A DNA stretch of 64,000 nt. Source: Streptomyces spiroverticillatus. Its GTDB lineage: Bacteria; Actinomycetota; Actinomycetes; Streptomycetales; Streptomycetaceae. Every line of letters starts with the position of its first letter. Within the stretch, counting starts at the first letter, position 1. Shown here piece by piece: positions 1-15,204 of the stretch. A program made the position numbers and the translations under genes. The DNA is taken from the NCBI GenBank assembly GCA_014650415.1, contig BMUX01000024.1:1-64000 (forward strand), written 5' to 3'. The notes under the pieces were generated by a model. The model was not told the origin of the DNA and did not search any database. It worked only from the letters and a program-made list of their open reading frames with translations.

Positions 1-3000
1 TCATAAGCGGCGGTGAGGTCCTCGGTCAGGGGACGCATGGACCAGCCGTCGCCCGCGATGTGGTGCAGGACCAGCACCAGCAGATGATCGGCCGGAGAAA
101 GCGTGAACAGGGCCGCCCGCAAAGGGAGTTCGACCGCCAGGTCGAAGGGCAGGGCCGACAACTCCCCGATCCGCGCGTGCGCGGTGCTCTCGTCGCACTC
201 GGCACGGTCCAGCGGCACCAGCCCCGCACCCGCGGGCAACACCCTCTGGCACGGCTCACCACCAGCCTCCGGAAACACCGTCCGCAAGCTCTCGTGCCGC
301 GCCACGACGTCATCCAGCGCCCTCTGGAGCACATCGGCGTCCACCGCCTCCCCCAACCGCAGCACCACGGGCATGGTGTACGCACTGGCCGCGCCCTCCA
401 TACCGCTCAGGAACCACAGCCGGCGCTGGGCGAAGGAGAGCGGCAGGACCTCCGGGCGGTCGCCCGCGACCAGGAGCGGCAGCGCGGCGGCCACGGTGCC
501 GTCCGTGGCCGCGCGCTCCAGCCGCTCCGCGAGCGCGGCCACGGACGGGGCCTCGAAGACGTCACGGACGCCGACGTCCGCGCCGAGCTCGGCGGCGACC
601 GCACCGGCCAGGCGCATCGCGAGCAGCGAGTGGCCGCCGAGGTCGAAGAAGCTCTCGTCGATGCCGGGCTCGCGCCCGGTCTCCAGCACCTCGGCGAAGA
701 TCCGGCACAGGGCGGCCTCGCGGGCGTCGCGCGGCGCCCGTCCGGCGTCGCCCTCCTGGTGCGGCGGGACGGGCAGGGCGCGCCGGTCGAGCTTGCCGTG
801 GGGGGTGAGCGGAAGGGCGTCGAGCGGTACGAGCGCGGAGGGGACCATGTACGCGGGCAGGGTCTTCGCCAGCTCGGCGCGCAGCGCTCCGGGGTCGGGG
901 TCCGCTCCGGGGCGCGGGACGACGTAGCCGACGATCCGCCGGTCCCCCGGGCGGTCCTCGCGGACCACGACCGTGGCCGCGGCCACGGGTGCGAGGGCGG
1001 TCAGGGCCGCTTCCACCTCGCCGAGTTCGACGCGGAAGCCGCGGACCTTGACCTGGTCGTCGAGGCGGCCGAGGAACTCGACCGCACCGTCGGGCAGTCG
1101 GCGGGTCAGGTCGCCGGTGCGGTACATGCGGGAGCCGGGGGCGCCGGACGGGTCGGGCACGTAGCGCTCGGCGGTCAGGCCGGGGCGGCCGAGGTAACCG
1201 CGGGTGACCTGGGCGCCGCCGATGCAGAGTTCGCCCAGCACACCGACCGGCACCTGCTCGCCGTGGGCGTCGCAAACGTACGCGCGGACGTTGCCGAGGG
1301 GGCGTCCGACCGGCACGGTCGTGGCGGTGAGCGCGGCGGCGCGGGGGCGGTGGGTGGTGACGCCGACGGTGGTCTCGGTGGGCCCGTAGTGGTTGAAGAC
1401 GGTGCACTCGGCACGGCTCAGCAGGTCGCGTACGAAGGTGCTGGCGGACGCCTCGCCGCCCAGGATCAGGGCCTTGCGGGGCAGTACGCGGTGCACGGCG
1501 CCGGGCCCTTCCAGGGCGGCGAGGTGCGAGGGGCTGATCTTGAGGTAGTCGACGGGGTGCTCGGCGAAGCGGGCGGCGAGGAGCCGTCCGTCCGATGCGG
1601 TGCCGGCGTCGACCATGTGCAGGGTGCCGCCGCCGAGGAGCGCGGGCGCGAGGACCGTGACGCAGGAGTCGAAGGTGAAGGGCTGCACCATGGCGTACGA
1701 GCCCGCTTCGAGGCCGAGTTCGGCGGTCACGGCGGCGTGGTAGTTGAGGACGTGGCGGTGTTCGACCACGACACCCTTGGGGCGGCCGGTGGAGCCGGAG
1801 GTGAACAGGACGTAGGCCGCCTGACCGGGGTGCACCGGCACGTCGGGGGAGGTGACGGGGTGCGTGCCGAGGTCGAGTTCCTCCAGCACGACGGCTCGTA
1901 CGCCCGACGGCATGCGGCCGGTGTGGGCGGCGTGCGTGAGGACGACGGGGGCGGCGGTGTCGGCGAGTATCGCCGCCGTCCGCTCCTGCGGCTGGGCCGG
2001 GTCGACGGGCACGTAGCAGCCGCCCGCCTTGAGGACGGCGAGGAGGGCGGTCACCGTGCGGGCGCCGCGTTCCAGGCAGATGCCGACGGGGGTCTCGCGC
2101 GTCACGCCGACGGTACGCAGGTGGTGGGCCAACTGGTTGGCGAGGCGGTCGAGTTCGGCGTAGGTGTGGGTGCCGTCGGCACCGGTGACGGCGACGGCGT
2201 GGGGGGTGCGGGCGGCCTGTTCGGCGAACCGGCCGTGGAAGGTGCCGGGGGCCACGCCGAGGGCGGTGCTGTTCCAGGTGTCGAGCTGTGCGCGCTCACC
2301 GGCGCTCAGGAGGGGCAGCCGGGCGGCGGGGCGGTGCGGGTCGGCGCAGACCTCGTACAGGAGGGTGGAGTAGTGGGTGAGCAGACGTTCGGCGGAGCGC
2401 TCGTCGTAGCGGTCGGTGCGGTGGACGAGGGTGAGCGTGAGGGTGTCTCCGGTCTCCGACACGGTGAAGGTCAGGTCGCGCTTGGCGTCGGCGGGGCCTT
2501 CGGCGGTGTCGAGCGGGCGCAGGTCCAGCGCGCCGGGCCGGGGGGCGTCGGCGACGGGGGCGCCCTGGTCGAGGACGAGCATGGTGCGGGCGAGGCCCTC
2601 GGGCGAACCGGCCCGCAGTGCGGCGGCCAGCTGCTCGAAGGGGACTTCGCTGTGCTGGAAGTCGCGGCGGGTGGCCTCGGTGGTCCGGTCGAGGAGTTCG
2701 GCGAAGGTGGGTGCGCCGGTGAGGTCGCCGCGCAGCAGCAGGGTGTTGACGAAGCAGCCGATGAGGGCTTCCAGTTCGCTGCGGTCGCGTCCGCCGACGG
2801 GGGTGGCGACCACCGGGTGGGGACCGGAGCCGTAGCGGTGCAGGAGCACGTGGAGTGCCGTGAGGGCGACCGTGAAGAGGGTGCTGCGGTGACCGGCGGC
2901 CAGCGTGCGCAGTCCGGTCGCGACCTCGGCGGGCAGCTCCAGGCTGTGCGTGGCGGCGGCCGGGGCGCCCGGCGCGCGGCCGGTGGTGGTGGCGGGCGGC

Positions 3001-3779
3001 GGGACGTCGATCAGTCCGGCCAGCCGCTCCTGCCAGTAGCCCAGGCTGTCGCGGTGCGCGGCGGACGCGAGACGGTCGCGCTGCCAGGCGGCGAAGTCGC
3101 CGTACTGGACGGGCAGGGGCGCCGGCGCCGTGTCGTCCGGCAGGTGGTAGGCCGTCGCGGCCTCGGCGAGCAGGACGTTCACCGACCAGGCGTCCGCCAC
3201 GATGTGATGGAGCGTCAGCGCCAGTACGTGGTCGTTGTCGCCCGTGCGCAGCAGCGCGGCCCGCAGCAGCGGTCCGGCCGCCAGGTCGAAGGGGGTGCGG
3301 GCCTCCTCCGCCAGCCGGTCGCGCACCCGGGCCCGGGCCTCACTCTCGGCAAGCCCCCGCAGGTCGGTCACCGGCAGCTCGAACTCGCCCTTCCGCGAGA
3401 TCAGTTGGACCGGCGCCCCGTCGGCTCCGGCGGCGAAGGAGGTACGGAGCACCTCGTGCCGTTCGATCACCCCGCGGAAGGCGCGGGCCAGCCGCTCGGG
3501 GTCGAGCGGGCCCGAACAGGCCACCGCCATCGGCACGTTGTACGCCGACGACTCCGGGGCGAGCTGCTGCGCCAGCCAGATCTGCTCCTGGGTGCAGGAC
3601 AGCGGCACCGGCGCGCCCTCGGGGCGGCGCGGCACCCCGGCGGGCGCGGCGGGACGCCCGGCCGCCCGTTCCCGCAGCCGGGCCTCCAGCCGGGCCCGCT
3701 GGTCGGGCGACAGCGCGGCGATGCGGCGGGCGGCCTCGGCGGCGGCGGCCTCGGCGACGGGGGTCTGGGTGGTGCTCAC
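1..3779 (-). CDS. NRPS, C-A(Asp-like)-T-C..., runs off the left edge
   Basis: Multimodular peptide synthetase; the 5' end is inside the window and the 3' end is missing. A GTG start opens a roughly 60-residue Ala/Arg-rich helical leader (docking-like), then a condensation domain, an adenylation domain with core motif TSGSTGRPKGVVVEH, a thiolation domain with FFDLGGHSLLAMRL, and the first part of a second C domain with HHIAGDGWS. My hand-read Stachelhaus code is DSTKIGHVGK. It is close to the Asp code DLTKVGHIGK but has Ser at position 236, so Asp or a modified Asp is the best guess. No epimerase or thioesterase domain is visible. It is the last gene of the operon seen here, following the capreomycidine genes. 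The Gly/Asp reading is an inference from remembered codes. Confidence 0.93.
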   Translation of the reverse strand, partial: MSTTQTPVAEAAAAEAARRIAALSPDQRARLEARLRERAAGRPAAPAGVPRRPEGAPVPLSCTQEQIWLAQQLAPESSAYNVPMAVACSGPLDPERLARAFRGVIERHEVLRTSFAAGADGAPVQLISRKGEFELPVTDLRGLAESEARARVRDRLAEEARTPFDLAAGPLLRAALLRTGDNDHVLALTLHHIVADAWSVNVLLAEAATAYHLPDDTAPAPLPVQYGDFAAWQRDRLASAAHRDSLGYWQERLAGLIDVPPPATTTGRAPGAPAAATHSLELPAEVATGLRTLAAGHRSTLFTVALTALHVLLHRYGSGPHPVVATPVGGRDRSELEALIGCFVNTLLLRGDLTGAPTFAELLDRTTEATRRDFQHSEVPFEQLAAALRAGSPEGLARTMLVLDQGAPVADAPRPGALDLRPLDTAEGPADAKRDLTFTVSETGDTLTLTLVHRTDRYDERSAERLLTHYSTLLYEVCADPHRPAARLPLLSAGERAQLDTWNSTALGVAPGTFHGRFAEQAARTPHAVAVTGADGTHTYAELDRLANQLAHHLRTVGVTRETPVGICLERGARTVTALLAVLKAGGCYVPVDPAQPQERTAAILADTAAPVVLTHAAHTGRMPSGVRAVVLEELDLGTHPVTSPDVPVHPGQAAYVLFTSGSTGRPKGVVVEHRHVLNYHAAVTAELGLEAGSYAMVQPFTFDSCVTVLAPALLGGGTLHMVDAGTASDGRLLAARFAEHPVDYLKISPSHLAALEGPGAVHRVLPRKALILGGEASASTFVRDLLSRAECTVFNHYGPTETTVGVTTHRPRAAALTATTVPVGRPLGNVRAYVCDAHGEQVPVGVLGELCIGGAQVTRGYLGRPGLTAERYVPDPSGAPGSRMYRTGDLTRRLPDGAVEFLGRLDDQVKVRGFRVELGEVEAALTALAPVAAATVVVREDRPGDRRIVGYVVPRPGADPDPGALRAELAKTLPAYMVPSALVPLDALPLTPHGKLDRRALPVPPHQEGDAGRAPRDAREAALCRIFAEVLETGREPGIDESFFDLGGHSLLAMRLAGAVAAELGADVGVRDVFEAPSVAALAERLERAATDGTVAAALPLLVAGDRPEVLPLSFAQRRLWFLSGMEGAASAYTMPVVLRLGEAVDADVLQRALDDVVARHESLRTVFPEAGGEPCQRVLPAGAGLVPLDRAECDESTAHARIGELSALPFDLAVELPLRAALFTLSPADHLLVLVLHHIAGDGWSMRPLTEDLTAAY

Positions 3780-3908
3780 GGTGCTCTCCTCGGAGAAGGT
3801 TCGGACGGGCCCGCAGGCCCGGGTGAGGCCGTGGGTGGAGGTCGGGAACGGGATGCCGGTGGCGGCACGGGGCGGGGCTGCGGGCCCCGGTCGGGCGCGC
3901 GGGTGGGA

Positions 3909-4940
3909 TCAGAACAGGACGCGGGAGGCGGCGGTGGCCCTGGTGTCCCGGGACTTGCGCAGGTCACGGACGACGTTGACGCGCTTGAGCCAGCGGTCGG
4001 TGCCGTCGAAGCGGGCCGCGAAGGAGCTGCGGCCGTGCACGGCGCGGTAGTTGTCGACGAAGACGATCTCGCCGGGGGCCAGGGCGGCCCCGCCGAGGCG
4101 CCGGTCGATCTCGTCGGACAGCCGCCCGAGCGCTTCGCGGGCCTCGTGGTCCAGCCGGTCGAGGTCCATGAAGTACGGGTCGAGGCAGAGGTACGGGTCG
4201 GCCGCCGACCCGAACAGCACCGGCACGGGGGCGGCGTCGTCGCGCATCCGCTTCAGCCGCTCGTACGCGGCGTCCAGCAGGCGGGTGCCGCCGTCCAGGG
4301 GGCGGCCGGGACCCGCGTCGAGCATCTGGAGGTGCGAGTTGTCGGGCCGCATGTAGAAGCGCGGCTCGGCCAGCACCTTGCGGTCCGCCTCGCTGATGTC
4401 GAGGTCCTGGACACCGAGGAAGGTGGTGGGCACCCGGTCCGGGTTGCGCAGGCAGAGCAGGCCGACGTAGTCACCCCGGTAGGGGTGGAAGGCGTCCTCG
4501 ACGTGCCAGAAGATGGTCTGGTTGCTACCGGTGCCGATCTGCTCGTCCTCGTGGCCCTTGACCGGCAGGACGTCGTGCACCAGGTAGCCGTCCTGCTGGG
4601 TGGCCCAGCCGACCGGCTCGCCGAGCAGCGCCCCGCACAGCAGCAAGAAGATCTCCTCGCGCAGTGCCGGTGAGACGCCGGTGCGCTCCCGCCAGTGCGC
4701 CGGGGTGGCTCCGACGCGCTCCTGGTCCACGCGGTAGCCGGAGACGACGCAGGCTCCGGCCGGTTCGTGCAGCCGGAAGTCGGTGAGGAAGCGGCGCAGG
4801 GCGAGCGGCAGCCGGTGCGACTGGAGGGTCAGTTCGTGCTGGAGGGCCTGGTCCTCCACGCTGTCGTGGCGGGCGGCGAGTTCGTCGAGGAGGTCGGCGA
4901 CGGCGTCGGCGTCGGCGGGGTCAAGGGTGAGGGTGTGCAT
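3909..4940 (-). CDS. Fe(II)/2-oxoglutarate oxygenase, VioC/OrfP-type arginine beta-hydroxylase
   Basis: Clavaminate-synthase-like dioxygenase of 343 residues. It carries the iron-binding HxE in FWHVEDAFHPYRGDYVG and the distal His in NYRAVHGRSSF, followed by FDGTDRWLKRVNV, which closely resembles the end of viomycin VioC. Other VioC-like stretches are GWATQQDG and DVLPVKG. VioC and streptothricin OrfP hydroxylate free L-arginine at C3 as the first step to capreomycidine. The next gene upstream is a VioD-like enzyme, which makes that role likely. I chose the ATG preceded by GAGGTGATCCACCCC; a GTG four codons earlier is also possible. The alternative is hydroxylation of another basic or amide amino acid. 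Confidence 0.9.
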   Translation of the reverse strand: MHTLTLDPADADAVADLLDELAARHDSVEDQALQHELTLQSHRLPLALRRFLTDFRLHEPAGACVVSGYRVDQERVGATPAHWRERTGVSPALREEIFLLLCGALLGEPVGWATQQDGYLVHDVLPVKGHEDEQIGTGSNQTIFWHVEDAFHPYRGDYVGLLCLRNPDRVPTTFLGVQDLDISEADRKVLAEPRFYMRPDNSHLQMLDAGPGRPLDGGTRLLDAAYERLKRMRDDAAPVPVLFGSAADPYLCLDPYFMDLDRLDHEAREALGRLSDEIDRRLGGAALAPGEIVFVDNYRAVHGRSSFAARFDGTDRWLKRVNVVRDLRKSRDTRATAASRVLF

Positions 4941-5018
4941 GGGGTGGATCACCTCGGTGGTCGGGACTGCGGGTGGGGTGGAGGCGGACGGGGCCGGGAC
5001 GGGTGGGGTGCGGGCGGG

Positions 5019-6134
5019 TCAGCGGGGGCCGGGGTCGGGCAGGAGGGCGGCGAGCCGGTCGAGTCCCGCGGTCAGCTCCTCGGACGCGCCGCCGAAGCCG
5101 AGCCGGATGTGCCGCGGGGCGCCGAAGCAGTGGCCGGGCACGACCAGGACTCCGTGTTCGCGGTCGAGCCGGTCGGCGAACCCGGTCACGTCCGGGACGG
5201 TGATCAGCTCCGGGAAGGCGGTGACGCCGCCCGCGGGCAGGTCGGCACGGACCCGGTCGGCGTGCGCGGTCAGCCAGTCGGCCAGTACGGCCCGATTGGC
5301 GGTGGCCTGGGCGAGCCGGGGGGCCAGCAGGGCGTCGGCGTGCCGGACGGCGTGGGTGGCGACGGCCTCGACGAGCGGGGAGAGGGCGAGGCTGGTGTAG
5401 TCGCGGCGGCGCACGCAGCCCGCCAGCACCTCGGGGGCGGCCAGCGCCCAGCCGACGCGGAGACCGGGCAGGCCGTAGGCCTTGGAGAGGGTGCCGAAGG
5501 AGATGGCCCTCGGGTAGCGGTGGGTCGGTTCGGGGAGCGGCTCGCGGTCGTACACCAGGTGCTGGAAGGCGTTGTCCCAGGCGAGCCAGGTGCCGTGCTG
5601 GGCGCAGGCGTCGATGATCGCGGTCTGCTGGTCCTCGGTGACGGTGGCGCCGGTGGGGTTGTGCGGGAAGTTGACGACGGCCATGGCGGTGTGCGGGCCG
5701 ATGAGGGAGAGGAGTTCGTCGTGGTTGGTGACGACGCCGTGCTCGGTGCGCATGGTCCAGGGGACGATCCGGCAGCCGAGGGAGGCGGCGACCTCGACGA
5801 GGGCGTGGTAGGCGGGGGCCTGGACGACGACCTCGTCGCCGGGCTTCAGCAGGGCGTGCATGACGAGGTACACGGCTTCGCTGGAGCCCTGGGTGGCGAT
5901 GACCGAGTCGGGGTCGGTGCGGTGGCGGTCGGCGAGTGCGGCGCGCAGCGGCTCGCCGCCGAGGGAGTGGCTGTCGCGGAAGACGATGTCGCCGAGGGAG
6001 GCGGCGGTGGTGTGGGCGAGGGAGAGGACTTCGTCGACGGTGTAGTTCTCGACGCCGCTGCTGCTGATGTCGTAGGTGGTGGTGAAGTAGCGCTCGCGGA
6101 GCCAGTCTTCGAGGAGGGCGGGGGCGATGGGCAT
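5019..6134 (-). CDS. PLP-dependent capreomycidine synthase-like enzyme (VioD/OrfR type)
   Basis: Fold type I PLP enzyme of 371 residues resembling VioD, which cyclises 3-hydroxyarginine to L-capreomycidine. Visible features are the N-terminal LEDWLRERYF, the PLP-pocket segment NFPHNPTGA, the lysine-bearing SFGTLSKAYGLPGLRVGWAL, RRRDYTSLALSPLVE, and a C-terminal HIRLGFGG. The order and wording of these segments match what I recall of VioD and streptothricin OrfR better than ordinary aspartate aminotransferases. A good ribosome site (GAAAGGACCCTC) precedes the ATG. It lies between an NRPS gene and the VioC-like oxygenase, as expected for a dedicated amino-acid supply pair. An ordinary aminotransferase function cannot be excluded without alignment. 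Confidence 0.88.
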   Translation of the reverse strand: MPIAPALLEDWLRERYFTTTYDISSSGVENYTVDEVLSLAHTTAASLGDIVFRDSHSLGGEPLRAALADRHRTDPDSVIATQGSSEAVYLVMHALLKPGDEVVVQAPAYHALVEVAASLGCRIVPWTMRTEHGVVTNHDELLSLIGPHTAMAVVNFPHNPTGATVTEDQQTAIIDACAQHGTWLAWDNAFQHLVYDREPLPEPTHRYPRAISFGTLSKAYGLPGLRVGWALAAPEVLAGCVRRRDYTSLALSPLVEAVATHAVRHADALLAPRLAQATANRAVLADWLTAHADRVRADLPAGGVTAFPELITVPDVTGFADRLDREHGVLVVPGHCFGAPRHIRLGFGGASEELTAGLDRLAALLPDPGPR

Positions 6135-6234
6135 GAGGGTCCTTTCGGGGTACGGGGTGGGGGGTGGGCCGGGCCGGTGCCGGCGGTGTCCGGGGCCGGG
6201 GAGGGCCTGCGGCGGGGGCCGCAGCCCGAGGAGG

Positions 6235-6322
6235 CGTGGGCGGCTCCGCCGCCAGGGAGGGGATGGTGCCCGGAGTGCGTCCGTCCAGGGGGCGGGGCTG
6301 TGTCCGTGGGCGGCTCCGCCGC
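6235..6322. repeat. Pair of 18-bp direct repeats in an intergenic gap
   Basis: The 18-mer CGTGGGCGGCTCCGCCGC occurs at 6235-6252 and again at 6305-6322, in the 250-base gap between the large NRPS and the VioD-like gene. Each copy holds a short inverted repeat (GGCGG/CCGCC). It may be a small REP-like element or mRNA structure; nothing more can be said. Confidence 0.5.
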
Positions 6323-6384
6323 GTGGGCGCGACCAGCCACCCACCCGTACGGAACAGAGACCACCGCCCCACCCGCGCGCAGAG

Positions 6385-13799
<7,415 letters not shown>

Positions 13800-13848
13800 G
13801 GGGCGGTCCCGGGTGGGTTGGGGTGGCGGCGGGAAGGGCGGAGACGGG

Positions 13849-15204
13849 TCAGGCCGGGAGGTGGTGCGGAAGCGGGAACTGCCGGCACAGTCGCGTGACT
13901 TCGTCGCGCACCTCGGCGCGTACGGCGGGCGCGAGGGTGAACTCGCGTGTGCCGTGCGGTTCCAGGGCGGTGAGCACCCGGTCGATCAGTGCCGCGCAGC
14001 GGCGCATCTCGGCGCGTCCCATGCCGCGCAGGGCCGGGGTGTTGGTGCCGAAGCGGATGCCGCTGGTGACCCGGGGGCCGTGCGGGTCGCCGGGTATGCG
14101 GTTGCGGTTGACCACGATGCCGCAGTCGGCGAGGGCGGTCTCGGCGATGGCGCCGGTCAGGCCGGTGCTCCTGAGGTCGAGCAGCACCATGTGGTTGTCG
14201 GTGCCGCCGGTGACGAGGGTGTGGCCGAGTCCGGTGAAGGCGTCGGCGAGTTCCGCCGCGTCGCTGACGACCCGCTGCGCCAGGGCATGGAACCCGTCCT
14301 GGGCGGCGATGTCGAAGGCGCGTGCCTTGGCGGCGACGGCGCCCAGGTCGGGGGTGCCCTGGAGGAAGGGGAAGGTGCCGTGCGAGATCGCCTGGGCGAG
14401 GGTGCGGCGGCTGCCGGGGAGCGGGGTTTCGGCATCCCTGCCGAGGAGGACGAGGCCGCCCCGGGGCCCGTACAGCTGCTTGTAGGTGCTGGTGGTGGTG
14501 GCGTGCGCGTGGTCGACGGGGCTGGGGTGCAGTCCGGCGGCGACGAGGCCCGCGATGTGCGAGATGTCGGCGAGGAGGTACGCGCCGACCTCGTCGGCGA
14601 TCTGCCGGAAGCGGGCGAAGTCGACGGTGCGGGGGTAGGCGCTGGCGCCGCAGACGATCACCTTGGGGCGGTGGGCGCGGGCAAGAGCGGCGACCTGGTC
14701 GTAGTCGAGCAGGCCCTCTGCGTCGGTGCCGTAGCCGACCGCGTGGAAGAAGCGGCCGGACACCGACGCCGGGGAGCCGTGGGTGAGGTGGCCGCCCGCG
14801 CTCAGTTCCATGCCGAGGAGGGTGTCGCCGGGCTTCATCAGGGTGCACAGCACGATCTGGTTGGCGGTGCTGCCCGAGTGCGGCTGCACATTGGCGTACG
14901 CGGCCCCGAACAGGGTCTTCGCCCGCTCCACGGCGAGCCGTTCGACCTCGTCGACGACCTCGCAGCCCGCGTGGTAGCGGGCGCCGGGGTAGCCCTCGGT
15001 GGTGACGTTGGAAATGCTCGCCCCGGCGCAGGCCAGGACGGAGGGGTCGGCGCTGCTGGAGGCGGCCACCATGGCCAGGGTGTCGTTCTGCCGGGCGTGT
15101 TCGCGCTCCAGGAGGCCGGTGAGCTGCGGGTCCGCGGCGGCGAGGCGGCGTGCGCCGATGCTCGCGAAGTCGGCGAGGACGCCGGCGCTGGTGGTGGTGC
15201 TCAT
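13849..15204 (-). CDS. Non-canonical serine hydroxymethyltransferase homologue
   Basis: PLP enzyme of 451 residues with clear SHMT structure: VQPHSGSTANQIV, GGHLTHGSP, ISHIAGLVAAG, the PLP lysine in TTTSTYKQLYGPRGG, and the carboxylate Arg in VTSGIRFGTNTP. Compared with E. coli GlyA from memory, several active-site positions differ: YAEGYPG is TTEGYPG, KRYYGG is ARYHAG, the His before the PLP Lys is Tyr, and FPGGQGG is FPFLQGT. Such changes fit an aldolase or transaldolase making an unusual amino acid (compare LipK, ObiH or alpha-methylserine enzymes) rather than one-carbon metabolism. Its ATG overlaps the stop of the preceding NRPS by four bases, so it is translationally coupled to the assembly line. 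The substrate is unknown. Confidence 0.9.
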   Translation of the reverse strand: MSTTTSAGVLADFASIGARRLAAADPQLTGLLEREHARQNDTLAMVAASSSADPSVLACAGASISNVTTEGYPGARYHAGCEVVDEVERLAVERAKTLFGAAYANVQPHSGSTANQIVLCTLMKPGDTLLGMELSAGGHLTHGSPASVSGRFFHAVGYGTDAEGLLDYDQVAALARAHRPKVIVCGASAYPRTVDFARFRQIADEVGAYLLADISHIAGLVAAGLHPSPVDHAHATTTSTYKQLYGPRGGLVLLGRDAETPLPGSRRTLAQAISHGTFPFLQGTPDLGAVAAKARAFDIAAQDGFHALAQRVVSDAAELADAFTGLGHTLVTGGTDNHMVLLDLRSTGLTGAIAETALADCGIVVNRNRIPGDPHGPRVTSGIRFGTNTPALRGMGRAEMRRCAALIDRVLTALEPHGTREFTLAPAVRAEVRDEVTRLCRQFPLPHHLPA

